A stretch of DNA of 64,000 bases from the NCBI RefSeq assembly GCF_964656455.1, contig NC_135715.1, positions 76,025,414 to 76,089,413 of the forward strand, written 5' to 3'. The translations under genes were made by a program, and so were the position numbers. The notes below the pieces were generated by a model. That model saw nothing but the letters and a program-made list of their open reading frames with translations. It had not been told where the DNA came from and ran no database searches. Shown here piece by piece: positions 35,005 through 45,650 of this stretch. Source of the stretch: Halichoerus grypus. Taxonomy: Eukaryota; Chordata; Mammalia; Carnivora; Phocidae. The stretch's first letter is position 1. Each line of letters starts with the position of its first letter.

Positions 35005-35385
35005 CAACCAAGCTGTGTAACAAAGTACCATAGACTGGATGGTTTAACAACAAACATGTACTTCTCACAGTTCTGGAGGCTGGAAGTCCAAGATCAGGCT
35101 GCTACTAACGGGCTGCCTTCTCACTCTGTCCTCACATGGTGGGTGTGGAGGGAGGGAGACAGAGAGACAGAGAGGGAAGCAAGCCTTCTCTTGTCTTTTC
35201 TTATAAGGACACAAATCCCATTTTGAGGGCTCCACCCTCATGACTTAATTGGCCCCCACTGGAGGGTAACAGAGGACCTCCCAAAGGTCCACCTCCAAAT
35301 ACCATCACACTGGGGATTAGTGTTTTAACATATGAACAGGGTGTGTGTGTTGGGGGGGACACACACATTCAGTCCATAGCATCAT
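35005..35385 (-). mobile_element. MLT1-type LTR, minus strand
   Basis: Plus-strand text: GTAACAAAGTACCATAGACT, CTCACAGTTCTGGAGGCTGG, GTCCTCACATGGTGGG, CTCCACCCTCATGACTTAAT, CCAAATACCATCACACTGGG and a CATTCAGTCCATAGCA end. This is the reverse complement of the MaLR-group LTR order. No internal region; likely a solo LTR. An internal GACAGAGAGA run expanded at 35157-35177. Confidence 0.82.
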
Positions 35386-36088
35386 GTCATTTCCCTTTTG
35401 CCTATAGGATGGAGACAAAGCTTTCTTATAAGACAGTGTGTCTCTGACCTTCTGTGAGCTTCCAACATGATTTCTTTGAAACTCTGAACTTCCAGTTCCA
35501 GCAGCATAAATCCTGTTTTGTTTAGCAATGCATACCCAATGCCTAACATATGTCCAGCACACTGAATACCCAAAGTTGCCACATAGTAGGCACTTAAAGA
35601 ACATTCATTGAATGAATAAATCATTGAGTGCTTGGATGAATGAATTTAGTTCTCATAGGCATGAACTTTCACTCTCCTCTGTGTCTTCTCGGTGCTCTTT
35701 TGTCTAGCAGCACCTCCTGTGCTCCTCCCGCCCTTGCTCTCCTCCCTGCCTAATTCCGTCTCATCCTTACAATTCCTCCTTCACCCACGAAGAGCTGGCG
35801 ATGCATAGGGAAAGGGATATTTACCGTAGTGCCCTGATGGAAGGATTGTAATTTGTACTTGGCAATATGGCTGTACTGATCCATTCTAGTACTGGGAATG
35901 GACCCATGTGTGTGCAAAAATCACTGACAAGGGTATGCATCCCTGTATTATTTGTGTGGCAGGTGAAATAATAGTTTCACCCCTGCTCTCAGTGGAGAAA
36001 CTTGGAGACCAGAAAAAAATTATTGCTCATGGTGCCATTTGCCGGGATGTCTCATGTAGAGGCATTCTTGGTTAATATGAAGGCATTA
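35386..36088. other. unique DNA with a short MIR/L2 tail
   Basis: CACATAGTAGGCACTTAAAG at about 35580, followed by TTGAATGAATAAATC, is the common MIR/L2 tail. The rest, including a pyrimidine-rich part at 35680-35780, is unassigned. Confidence 0.4.
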
Positions 36089-36108
36089 GAAATAGTAATC
36101 AGGCCAGG

Positions 36109-36313
36109 GGCACCTGGGTGGCTCAGTTAAGCTTTGGACTCTTGATTTCAGCTCAGGTCATGATCTCTAGGTCATGGGATCGAACCTTGTGTTGTGCTCA
36201 GTGTGGAGTCTGCTTGAGATTCTCTCTCCCTCTCCCTCTGCCCCTCCTGCTTACTCTAAACAAACAAACAAACAAATAAATAAATAAATAAATAAAATCT
36301 TAAAAAAAAAAAA
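36109..36313 (+). mobile_element. CAN-SINE, plus strand
   Basis: Starts GGCACCTGGGTGGCTCAGTT and ends with (CAAA)n(TAAA)n, AATCTTAAAA and an A-run. TSD of 20 bp with one mismatch (GAAATAGTAATCAGGCCAGG at 36089-36108, GAATTAGTAATC... at 36314-36333). Confidence 0.96.
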
Positions 36314-36333
36314 GAATTAGTAATCAGGCCAGG

Positions 36334-36984
36334 AGAGAGGTTGATGCATCTTTGACATAGTTCAGCAAAGGTCATTATCTTGTAAGGAATAGGGTCAGAG
36401 TCAAGGTAATAAGAGAAATAGGTTTGATCAAAAATTCCTCACATAGATTCGTGGTAAATTATGTTTTCTTCAGGTACTTCAGGCTAATCAGTTTCAGCTT
36501 CGTTGGTGGGGAGACACCAAGAGATGCCCATTTCTGTCCATTCTCTGTCCATGTCTAGCGATGAAAGCCTAACAGAGAGAGGCTCCATTGAAGTTTGGCT
36601 GACGCTTCCACTGTTACCCTCCAGTGGGGGCCAATTTCCTGAGCCAGGGGTGGGGGCCGTGGATGGAGGATTTAATGTCAGAACTCAGGAGGCCTGGGAG
36701 GTGAGAGAGGCCCAGGGAATCAGGGAATATCCACTTGGAATGTCCTCTCAAGAATGAAACAGAGGCACATTGCCCATCTTGGCTGGAACAACAGAGGGTC
36801 TGGTTGTTGAGCAACTGTTGACCTCAACATCCTCCCATCCTGCCCACAAAGCTGAAATATCTTAGGATATTTAGCTCACTTATTCTTGCCAGGGAAGTGT
36901 TACTTACAACCCAACCGTCCAAAACAGAAAGATGGTTAAATAAATGATGGAAATACAGGAAGAATGCTTAATAAACCAAAATAG
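36334..36984. other. unassigned unique DNA
   Basis: No recognised repeat or gene. Overlapping frames of 84 and 66 codons at 36503-36814 are not interpretable. Confidence 0.3.
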
Positions 36985-37215
36985 ACTGCTCTTTCAGGAA
37001 GCTTTCCCTAATGTCAGCAGGATTGGGTGCCCCTTGTCTCTCCCTCTTAAATAACCCATTGCTGTTTCTATCATACCAGTTCCCACAGTCTTCCAAAGTG
37101 GTTTCTGTTTCCACTCTGCACATCTGACCCTGAGCTCTTTGAAGGCAGGATCCACGTCATACTCATTCTCCTATCCCTCGAGTCTAGCTGAGAACCAAAT
37201 GGACCATCAGTGAAG
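36985..37215 (+). repeat. L2-type LINE 3' fossil
   Basis: TTCAGGAAGCTTTCCCTAAT at 36994 and CTGAGCTCTTTGAAGGCAGG at 37130 are in L2 3' order. Confidence 0.7.
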
Positions 37216-37814
37216 AGTGAGGTCAGGGGGGCAACACATCATTCATTACCATACGATGCAGTTCATTCCCCACAATCATCTTAACACTATTGAAGTTTTT
37301 AGGTAAAAAGAAATGATATGGTCCTCACTTTCACTTGGAAAGATTGTCCCAGACTGTAGTGAGAAGGCTAACATGGATCTTCACTGCTTGAGGTCTTCTT
37401 ATCTCAGACTTGAGCGTGAAGTGTGAAACTTGATCTAGGTAGAGAAGTTGCAGTGAGCAGCACTGTTCATTTTGTGTGTGAGGAAGAAGGCCTCCCTTCT
37501 CAGCTCAAGCATCTCGCTGTGTCAAAGGCAACGGGTGGGTTGACCTTCAATGAGGCTTTGCCCCAGCATCATTTTCCCATTAGAGTAAGAGCTGTGCTGT
37601 TTATGAACCTAGTTTGCAGTTTTAAATGAATCTCTTCTAAGCAATAATAAAAATGTGAGAATTTGGAAATCTGGCAGAGGAAAAAACATTCCTGAAATTT
37701 GGTAATCATAGATTTAAGAAAAACTAAATTGAGATGATCACATGGAGTCAGAGAGGATCGCTTTTTTTTTTTTTTTTTTTAAGATAAAGGAACTGCCATC
37801 TGGTGGGAATCAGG
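37216..37814. other. unassigned unique DNA with T-run
   Basis: No feature recognised except an uninterrupted T-run at about 37762-37780. Confidence 0.3.
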
Positions 37815-37960
37815 TCCCACTGCGGTGAAGACCTGGTTTTAGCCCCTGTTTGGTCATCAGGCTTGTACATTTTGGAGAAGTCACTCAGCCTCTCTGATGA
37901 CAATGGTTACCTCAAGCTTGCTTCTGGCTCTTAAAATTCTGTCATTCTAAACTAGGCATT
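37815..37960 (+). repeat. MIR SINE
   Basis: GAAGACCTGGTTTTAGCCCC followed by GAGAAGTCACTCAGCCTCTC is MIR core order. Confidence 0.65.
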
Positions 37961-38389
37961 CCTTGCTTAACAAAGATGCTGCATGTAGAACGCATAATGC
38001 AACCATTCAAAGGCTTTCCTATTTGTATATGTCAATACGGCTTGGCTACATAGATCATACTCTGCCAAAAAGTAGGTACAGTGGAACCGGTAGGACCTAT
38101 AAAGCTGTGAAAGAATTTGGGCAACAGGCAGAAGACAATAAGTTAGTAAGTATTAAGTAATGGGTCACAGAGGCAAGAAATACAGTGAGATATAATGATT
38201 CACAAAGAAAGTTATTCAGGCTTAGTTTCTGCTATGGACATAGCAGACCTAATGCTTCACATGGTCTAATTTTGCAAAAACCTCAATTGTTATTTGTTGG
38301 AAGTATTTCCTGATATTGTAGGTACATTGTTCTTTCTTTAGTTTTACCTTTACTGTTTCACCTCCAAGCGGGCAAAATAAGGACTTGTC
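37961..38389. other. unassigned DNA
   Basis: Nothing recognised. Confidence 0.3.
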
Positions 38390-38780
38390 TTCTTTAGTGT
38401 TAACACCTTTTAAATATTTGTAGACGCTTATCGAGTACCCAGGTACCCTCTCTCCACCGTTACTTGGCCAATCTACACACCGCCAGGTCTTTTGATCTTA
38501 ATGCACAAGTCACTCCTTTGATCATTTTGGTGCCTTGCTCCGGACCCTCTCGACTATATCAACTTACTTCTGTTAACAAATATTGCCCCGAGCAGTCCAA
38601 CTATAGTCTTTGCAAAAGCAGATTGCAGAGAGAATATTCCTTTGCTGTTCCATGATGTAAATCCCTGAAGCATTTGACCCAACTCAAGATTTTCTTTTTG
38701 ACTATAACTAAAGTTATTTCAAGTTTACAGTGAAACAAGCTGACCTTTAGTTTCTCACAATAATAAAACGTGGGATGGCT
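38390..38780. repeat. possible CR1/L3-like LINE fossil
   Basis: CCTTGCTCCGGACCCTCTCG (38533) with a following ATCAACTTACTTCTGTTAAC block resembles the CTCTGGACCCTCTCCAG... part of CR1/L3 elements. Very diverged. The alternative is unrelated unique DNA. Confidence 0.4.
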
Positions 38781-40108
38781 TTACCTGTGGGGTAACAGAA
38801 AGGGCTCTTTATTGTCATTCTCTCCTGAGGAATTTAGATCCCCCTTCTTCTGATTTGCTTTACTGGAGCCAGTCAAGCATTTCTATTGAAATAGATAAGC
38901 TTTAAAATACGAATTCCAAAAAAAATTTTTTTAAAAAATAAAATACGAATTCCACTGTTGAGAGGAGACATTAACCTCAATTCCTAGTAAGCCATAATTG
39001 TACTAACTACGTATGTTTCCTAGAATGTTTTTAATTCTGGTGCCTAGAATTAGGAAATTAACCACAGGAAGGGAAAGGGGCAGGGAGAAGTTTGCAAAAA
39101 GAAGGGTAGAAAAACTGAAGATACGTGTTATGTTGTAGATTTCTTAATTTGGCTTAGGGCCAATCCTGCCCTTAGGGCTCCTTTAGGGACTGGCTCAATG
39201 CCTTGTATAAGTTGGCAGCCATTCCTAGCATCTCACGGCCAAGAGAGAGTGGTTGAGTAAATCAATGACTCATTTCTGTCAGGAATTATCTGTTATCACC
39301 TTGATTTTGTTACTCTGTCAATGGGTGGATTAGCACGTATTCTCTTTTCTAAGCTCTGCCTTATTTTGTAATATGTTATCTCTGTTTTTTCCTCTATAAA
39401 TTCTTGAGCATTACTCTCTGAATCTATTGACTTTTTATGATGTTCCTCAATTTCGTGTGAAAATTTCACCATCCTACCTAGTTTTATTTTCCATCATCCA
39501 AAAAAGACAGATTCCACGTTATTCAGAATTGTACTTGCTTAATTCAATGTGAATTAATAAGAGAATTATTAAGAGAATGCTATCTTTTCCAAGACCAAAT
39601 TTCATGTTCTCTGAAATCTGTATCTCTGCATCATAAGCAGTAACACAGCCCAGCATCTTAATTACCATGAAGAGTGTGCAAGGCAAAGCAGAGATCTCTA
39701 AGGAGATCTAGACAATAGAGTTTTGTAGATTAAAACCAGCCCCTTTGAGTTACCTTAAGAAGTAAAATAGAAACCTTCTGTTGGACGCCAGAGAATCCAG
39801 AATTCTTTGTGACTAGCTTTCCAAAGCAGACATTGCTACTTAAGGCAGTTGTTGAAATTTGTGTCTGAGATGCAGAAAAATTCTCAAAGAAACTTTCCTT
39901 CTGGAAACTACAAAGGGACCAGTGCTGTGGTGGCATCCACAATAGGAGTTTTAACAGACTCACGCTTCAAAAAGTTCTGAAGTTAGAGATCTATTTTGTT
40001 TTCCTCCTATCCTAGCATATTTACTCTGCAATGTCATATGCTCTCCCTGAAACAAGGAACGTTTTCCAGAAGGAATCAGTCCTTGTTTTTAAAGTGGTTA
40101 AGAAGCAA
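38781..40108. other. unassigned unique DNA
   Basis: No repeat or gene recognised. ATACGAATTCCA is duplicated at 38907-38918 and 38943-38954 around an A-rich stretch, possibly a short tail insertion. The 77-codon minus frame at 39730-39963 is not recognised. Confidence 0.35.
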
Positions 40109-40120
40109 CAACAAAAAAAA

Positions 40121-40160
<40 letters not shown>

Positions 40161-40165
40161 ACAAA
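40109..40165. repeat. poly(A)-(GA)n low-complexity tract
   Basis: About 17 A followed by more than ten GA units. It directly precedes an L1 3' UTR and may be an internal A/G-rich part of it. Confidence 0.9.
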
Positions 40166-40400
40166 AAACACACTGTTAACTATAGAGAACAAACTGATGG
40201 TTACCAGAGGGGAGGTGGGTGAGGAGGATGGGAGAAATAGGTGAAGGGGACTAAGAGGACACTTATCTCCATGAGTGCTGAGTAATGTATAGAATCGTTG
40301 AATCACTGTATTGTACACCTGAAACTAATATAACACTGTATGTTAACTATACTGGAATCAAAATTTTAAAATAAATAAATAAATGAATTTAAAAAGAGGG
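40166..40400 (+). mobile_element. carnivore L1 3' UTR, plus strand
   Basis: GAACAAACTGATGGTTACCA (40188), a GGGTGAGGAGGATGGGA block, TGTATTGTACACCTGAAACT (40306), TAACACTGTATGTTAACTAT (40331) and an AATAAATAAATAAATG tail. Confidence 0.9.
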
Positions 40401-40540
40401 TGCAACATCAAAAAAAAATAGTAAGAAGCTTTCTTGGTATATACGATATTTAGGAACAGACTTTGTCTGCCTAGATGACCAGAAGTTTAGTCAGCTAAAA
40501 AGTATTTATTATTATTATTTACAAAAGCAACATACTATGT

Positions 40541-40640
40541 GAGAGAGGGCATAAAACACAGCCCTGACCTTAAAGAAACTCCTATCTGGTGACAGAGACA
40601 GATGTGTGCCCAGACAATCCTGAGCAAACATAGGGAGTTG
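40541..40640 (+). repeat. L2-type LINE 3' fossil
   Basis: GCCCTGACCTTAAAGAAACT followed by GGTGACAGAGACAG is the conserved L2 3' end pattern. Confidence 0.65.
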
Positions 40641-41029
40641 GAAGAAAGCACGGAATGAAGGCTCAGCGTGGAATAAGGCAGCGTTCCGATCCCAAACTGA
40701 AATGCCGCAGCTTAGCAGTCTACCCAGCGGTGGCTATTCCAAGTGGCTGGAAATGTTGTTTTCATCTTAGAAGACATTTTCCCTGCATTCATGAAATACG
40801 ACTGCAATCTCTAGCTCCTGAGTGGTGTCTGGCCGAACGCGAAGCCCATGAAGTTCATGCACCGAAAGGCTCATTTCCGCCCTGTTCCTTCTGTGTGAGC
40901 GGCAGGCTTCTCAGCACACTGATCAAACAGGAGAATCTCATTTTACTCCCTTCGTTCTTCCTGAAGCTGATGAAGCAGAGTTGACTTAATTAGTCTCAAG
41001 TGGAATCTGAACTATTTATCCTAGAACGT
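40641..41029. other. unassigned unique DNA with 109-codon open frame
   Basis: The plus-strand frame 40655-40984 begins inside the L2 flank. The product is basic with scattered Cys and a hydrophobic C-terminus, and no family is recognised. It leads into a GC-rich patch; whether it is coding cannot be decided. Confidence 0.25.
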
Positions 41030-41395
41030 GAGTGAATCTGGGCCCGCCCTGCCGCTACAGCACGTTTCACAGCACTGGCCAGGTGGATTTTCCAGAAACC
41101 TGATGAAGCAGGAGCCCCAGAAATCTTTGCCGCCTGCTCTGTGCAGCTCACGGGTCTGCTGCAGCAGCACCTGCCACCTGGCTGCGCTGGCGGGGCTCCC
41201 CTCCTACCTTCCCCTGGGGCGGCCAGGCCCTTCACCCCGCGCCCCTTCACGCCTGCGCGCCACCGGTCGCCAGCCACAGGGGAGGGAAGGCCACCTCTGG
41301 CCGCAGGGTGGCGCTGCGGGGAAGGTGCGCACCGGACAGGGCACAGCCGGTGGGGGGGAAGAGCCCAGGAGAACTGGAGGGGCTAGGGAGCAGGT
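41030..41395. promoter_or_regulatory. small GC-rich, CpG-containing patch
   Basis: A short island-like block, richest at 41180-41345 (for example CCCGCGCCCCTTCACGCCTG). It holds a perfect 6-bp inverted repeat, CCGCAG-N7-CTGCGG, at 41301-41319. It could be a minor CpG island, alternative promoter or enhancer. Frames on both strands (up to 126 codons, 41028-41408) reflect composition. Confidence 0.4.
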
Positions 41396-41460
41396 CCTGT
41401 CTGTTTAAAAATTAACCCCCACGTTGACCATAGTGTTAGGTAAGTTAATAAAATATATAG

Positions 41461-41637
41461 CAAAAAGGAAAGAAAGAGAAAGAAAAGAATAAAGAAAGAA
41501 AAAAAGGAAAGAGGAGGAAAAGGAAGGAAGGGAGGGAGGAAGGAAGGAAGGGAGGGAGGAAGGAAGGAAGAAAGGAAGGAGGGAGGGAAGGAAGGAAGGA
41601 AGGAGAGAAGGAAGGAAAGAAGAAAAAAGAAAGGATC
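41461..41637. repeat. (GGAA)n homopurine tract
   Basis: From 41491 to 41635 the plus strand is purine only (145 nt), mostly GGAAGGAAGGAGGGAG-type steps. Such tracts can form triplex (H-) DNA and mutate quickly. Open frames on the minus strand (poly-Ser/Phe/Pro/Leu) are artefacts of the repeat. Confidence 0.95.
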
Positions 41638-41754
41638 CTTCCGACCATATAATGTTCTAACCACGAGGGAAGGGCAAAGACCGTCTTTTCTCTCTCTTTT
41701 TTTTAACTAAAAATTTTTAATTACACAGTATTTTAAATATCCAAAAGCATGAAG

Positions 41755-42642
41755 GTGGATCTCATGAAGCTTTTACATTTCTCCTCATCAAAAAACTGCA
41801 TTAAGGAAACGAAAGCAAGCCATAGATTCACAATAGGTGTATCTGAAGAAAACTTCTCCAGAACAGGTGAATTTTTACAAAAGATAAGCAAAGACAAACA
41901 ACTTAAGTTTTAAAGTGGGCACCTCGCAAAAGAGGATATCCAAATGGCCAACAAGTGAATAAAGGAGTTTTACATTATTGCTCATAAGGAAAATGCAAAT
42001 TAAAATCTGAAATGAGATACAGCCACACACCCGCCAGAATGGCTACAAATTAAAAAGACTGATAATAACAAGTGTTGAGGAGGATGGGAGCAACTGCAAC
42101 TCAGACATTGCTGGTCCTAGCAACCACTTGAGAAAACTATTTGGCAATTTTTACTAAATCTAAGCATATACCTAACCTAAGAGTCAGAGAGTCCGGTTCT
42201 AGAATACAAACAAGGGAAATGAGGGCATATGTTTATAAACAAATATGTTTGAGAAATTTATAGATGCTTTATGCATAAGGGCCAAAACTTGAGAAAAAAA
42301 TCAAATGCCCACAATGGGAAGCTAGATAAATAATTGTGTATATTCATATAGTGGAATACTATAATTTTTAAAAAGTGATCTACTGGTTCATATAACAACA
42401 TGGATAAATCTCAATGACATTATATTGAGTAAAAGAAGCCAGACACAGAAGAGTATATTTGTATAAATCCATTTGTATGAATTTCAAGAGCAGGCAAATA
42501 TAACTAATAACTGAAGTCAGAATAGTGATTATCTGGGGCAGGAGTGGTATAAACTGGGAAGGAGCACAAGCAACATTTATAGAATGCTAAACATTTTCTG
42601 GATTTTAGCTTAGCTGGTGGTCACATGGGTGTACACATACAT
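41755..42642 (+). mobile_element. old L1 (ORF2 end and 3' UTR), plus strand
   Basis: AAGTGGGCACCTCGCAAAAG (41915), CAAATGGCCAACAAGTG (41941), GCAAATTAAAATCTGAAATG (41995), CCGCCAGAATGGCTACAAAT (42032), GTGGAATACTATAATTTTT (42352) and CAGACACAGAAGAGTATA are the last ORF2 and 3' UTR landmarks in order. It continues beyond the SINE pair at 43074. Confidence 0.85.
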
Positions 42643-42658
42643 AAAAAGTTGTACACTT

Positions 42659-42857
42659 GGGGTGCCTGGGTGGCTCAGTCGGTCAGGCCTCAGACTCTTG
42701 GTTTCAGCTCAGGTCATGATCTCATGGTGGTGAGATTGAGCCCCACGTCTGGCTCGGCACTGAGCATGGAGCCTGCTTGGGTTTCTCTTTTCCCCCTGCC
42801 CGTTCCCCCATTCACATGTTCTCTCTCTCTCTCTCTAAAAGAATAAAAAAAATTTTT
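42659..42857 (+). mobile_element. CAN-SINE, first of a pair, plus strand
   Basis: Starts GGGGTGCCTGGGTGGCTCAG (42659), ends with (CT)n and a T/A-rich tail. Left target copy AAAGTTGTACACTT ends at 42658; a changed copy AAAGTTATATACTT lies at 42858-42871, between the two SINEs. Confidence 0.95.
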
Positions 42858-42873
42858 AAAGTTATATACTTAA

Positions 42874-43059
42874 GGGATGCCTGAGTGGCTCAGTCGGTGA
42901 AGCCTCTGCTTTTGGCTCAGGTCATGATCCCGGGGTCCTGGGATCGAGTCCCACATCGGGCTCCTTGCTCAGTGGGAAGCCTGCTTCTCCCTCTGCCCCT
43001 CCTCCTGCTCGTGCTCTCTCTCTCTCTCTCTGACAAATAATAAATAAAATCTTTAAAAA
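42874..43059 (+). mobile_element. CAN-SINE, second of a pair, plus strand
   Basis: Starts GGGATGCCTGAGTGGCTCAG, is of a different subtype from its neighbour (GTCATGATCCCGGGGTCCTG block) and ends TAAATAAAATCTTTAAAA. Followed by a third target copy AAAGTTGTACACTT at 43060-43073. Confidence 0.95.
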
Positions 43060-43073
43060 AAAGTTGTACACTT

Positions 43074-43140
43074 CAGATTAGTGTACTTTGTTATATAGAT
43101 ATTATTCATCAATTAAGAGTATGAAAAATAATATAATACA
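43074..43140 (+). mobile_element. terminal L1 3' UTR after the SINE pair
   Basis: CAGATTAGTGTACTTTGTTA and an A-rich end complete the L1 of 41755-42642. Confidence 0.65.
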
Positions 43141-43324
43141 CAACAATATATATTACTTAGATTCTTTTGATGCTAACATTTGCCATATTTGCTTCGTTTT
43201 TTGTTGATTAGAATATAAAACAATACAATATATTTGGAACCATCCCCCCATTCTACCCACATTTCTTGGTCCCCAAAGGCAATCACTATTCTGAAAGAAG
43301 TCTGCATCCTGACCACTATGCTTT
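43141..43324. other. unassigned DNA
   Basis: Short unassigned stretch, AT-rich. Confidence 0.3.
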
Positions 43325-43870
43325 TATGTTTCATTCTGAGCCTACTCTGCACCAGGCAATGTTCTAGTTCCTGGAGATTTGGCAGCAAATCAAATAGACA
43401 AATGTCCCTGCAGTCCTGGGGCTGACATTTGAAAGAGTGTAGGGATAGACAGTGAACAAAAGGTAAGTAAAATAAACAGTGTATTAGATGAGAAGGTGTG
43501 CTAAGAAAAAAATAAAGCAGGAAAAGAAAACAGGGAGGGGTGGGGGGCCATTCAATTTTGGATAAGGTTGCTAGGGAACAACTCAGTGACAGGGTAACAT
43601 TTTAGGAAGATCTGAAGAAAGAAGAGAAGCAAAGCACGCAGACATCAGGATCACAGACATTCCAGGCCAAGGGAGCCAGGCTGGGGCAGCTCTGGAGGAA
43701 TGAGCAAGGTTAGGGGACCAAGAGCTGGGGACGAGGTGAACCCTTGCAGTCCATCATAAGGAGTTTTTGAGATAGGAGCTATTGGAGGGATTTGAGCAGA
43801 CAAATGTTTAACAGAACCATTCTGGCTATTGTTTGGAGAATAGATTCCAGGCAGGACGTGGGCAGAGCAG
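43325..43870 (+). repeat. L2-type LINE 3' fossil, long
   Basis: AGCCTACTCTGCACCAGGCA (43340), ATGTTCTAGTTCCTGGAG (43362), GACAAATGTCCCTGCAGTCC (43397), GTGAACAAAAGGTAAG (43453), AATAAAGCAGGAAAAG (43511) and a series of GG-rich motifs to 43860 follow the expected L2-like 3' order. Confidence 0.65.
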
Positions 43871-44164
43871 GGAGACCAGTTAAGAGGGTGAAACAATAAT
43901 AATCCAGCGCAGGGCTGGTGATAGTTTGGCCTGCTAGTTAGCGTGGACGTGCGTAGGACTGCATGAATTCCAGGTGGATTTTGAATTTGTGTAAAGTGCC
44001 TACATCTGCATCAGTAATACATGACATTGTTTTGTGTGCTTTGAAAATATGCATACATACAAATTTATACTCCACAAATTCTTTTGCAGGTCATTTTTCT
44101 TTGAGGTTGATCAGTGTCAATGCATATAGATTATTTTATCTGCTGTATGATATAACATGATGTG
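43871..44164. other. unassigned DNA
   Basis: Nothing recognised. Confidence 0.3.
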
Positions 44165-44285
44165 AACATTCATTGAGTCATTATACGTAGCAGGTACGTT
44201 TCAGGCATCTACTAAGAACCAGGCATGGTTCTAGGTGCTGAGCCTCAGGAAAGGGCTTGAGACAAACACCTCTGCCACATGGATT
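44165..44285 (+). repeat. L2-type 3' fragment
   Basis: ACTAAGAACCAGGCATGGTT then CTAGGTGCTGAGCCTCAGG is an L2 motif series, second copy within 1 kb of 43325-43870. Confidence 0.6.
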
Positions 44286-44289
44286 TTCA

Positions 44290-45100
44290 CATTTAATGTT
44301 TGTTTATTGCCCTGATGAAGATGAATATTAGGTTGTTTCCGGCTTTTCACTATTACCAAATGCCGCAATGGACATCCACTGAACTTGTATACCCCTCTAT
44401 GTGTACATATATGAGAGCTTCACAAGGGCGCCTAAACATAGCATTTAGGGATTTGCTAGCTGTTGACAAATGGTTTCCCAAAGTGGTTGTTTTGATTCTC
44501 CATGCTCCCTGAGTTCTCATTCCTCTACAACCCCCACCCAATGCTTGGTTTTAAATTTTGGCCAGCTAATGAGTATGAAATAATATTTCATTATTTTTAG
44601 CTTCATTTCCCTGTTACTAGTGAGTTTGAATATCTTTTCATATGCTTATTAGCCATTTATATTTCTTCTTCTTTAAACCACCCATACATATACTTTGCCA
44701 ATTTCCACCTTGGTTTTTTTTTACTTATGGACTTGCTGAATGTTACATGTAAATTTTGATACTAATTTGTGGCTGATTGTATGTGCAGAGATCGCCTTTT
44801 ATCTTTGTCTAAGATACCTTTTTATGCTGAGGTTAAATATTATTAACATAATAAAATTCATAAATCTTTTCTGATGAGCAATCAGGTATTCACTTTTTCT
44901 GTCTTATTTAAGTAATATTTCTCTATTCCAAGGTCACAAAGACATTCCATTATTTTTTCTCCTAGTTTCTAATCTTTTGCTTTTCACACTTAGATTTTTA
45001 AGTGCATTTGGAATTTATTTTTATGTACAGAGTGAAATAGATGGAGTATTTTTCCCCCAGGGGACAGCTAATTGTCCCAGTATATGCAATAAAACTAACT
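44290..45100 (-). mobile_element. old L1, ORF2/3' region, minus strand
   Basis: ATTAGGTTGTTTCCGGCTTT (44328), AAATGGTTTCCCAAAGTGGT (44468), GAATATCTTTTCATATGCTT (44627), CTCCTAGTTTCTAATCTTTT (44960) and CAGCTAATTGTCCCAG (45065). Diverged. Confidence 0.75.
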
Positions 45101-45339
45101 GCACACAATAAGATTATATTTGAAATACTATTAGTGAGAGATTAGGTAGTCATTTTGACTTTCTATTAAAGTGATTCAAACTTTTTATCAAAGGTTGCTA
45201 GGACTTCTAGATTACCACAGCAAAAAACAAAGGTCAAATTCCTTCTGGGTAGTAAAAGGAGCACAATTTGTTGAGAAGTTCATACTTTCCTCACTGGCTC
45301 ATAATGTTGCCTCTAGAGTACTGCATATATATTATATAT

Positions 45340-45650
45340 AAAATAAACTGTTCCTTGGTTTTCATTTTATTCCACAGGTTTATTTAATGTTAGATTTGGG
45401 TTCAACACTTGTCAAGTTCAAGAAGTTCTCTTCCATTTCTCGTTTGCTAAATTTTAAAAAAATTATGAATTTGTTTGAAATCATATATCAGAACTATGAT
45501 GTATCTTCTAACATGATTGTAAGATTTCCTCCTTTTATCTATTAATAAGATGAATCCCATTAATAGAATTTAAGTTAACTTTCTTGAGAATAAACCCAAA
45601 TTGGTCAATTACAAACTAACCTCAATAAACTTGGTCCTGCATAACTGTGA
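45340..45650 (-). mobile_element. old L1 ORF2 fragment, minus strand
   Basis: TATCTATTAATAAGATGAAT (45536), CCATTAATAGAATTTAAG and GAGAATAAACCCAAATTGG (45585) match the antisense RT region. Probably the same element as 44290-45100, with sequence lost or replaced between. Confidence 0.6.

Noticed and set aside
41301..41320. Possible CTCF site CCGCAGGGTGGCGCTG
   Set aside because: One register matches the GGTGGCGC part but the flanking core A-G positions do not align without a mismatch. Too weak to claim as a feature.
41383..41664. Open frames of 67 and 93 codons rich in Phe, Ser, Leu, Pro
   Set aside because: They read the pyrimidine strand of the GGAA microsatellite and have no independent support.
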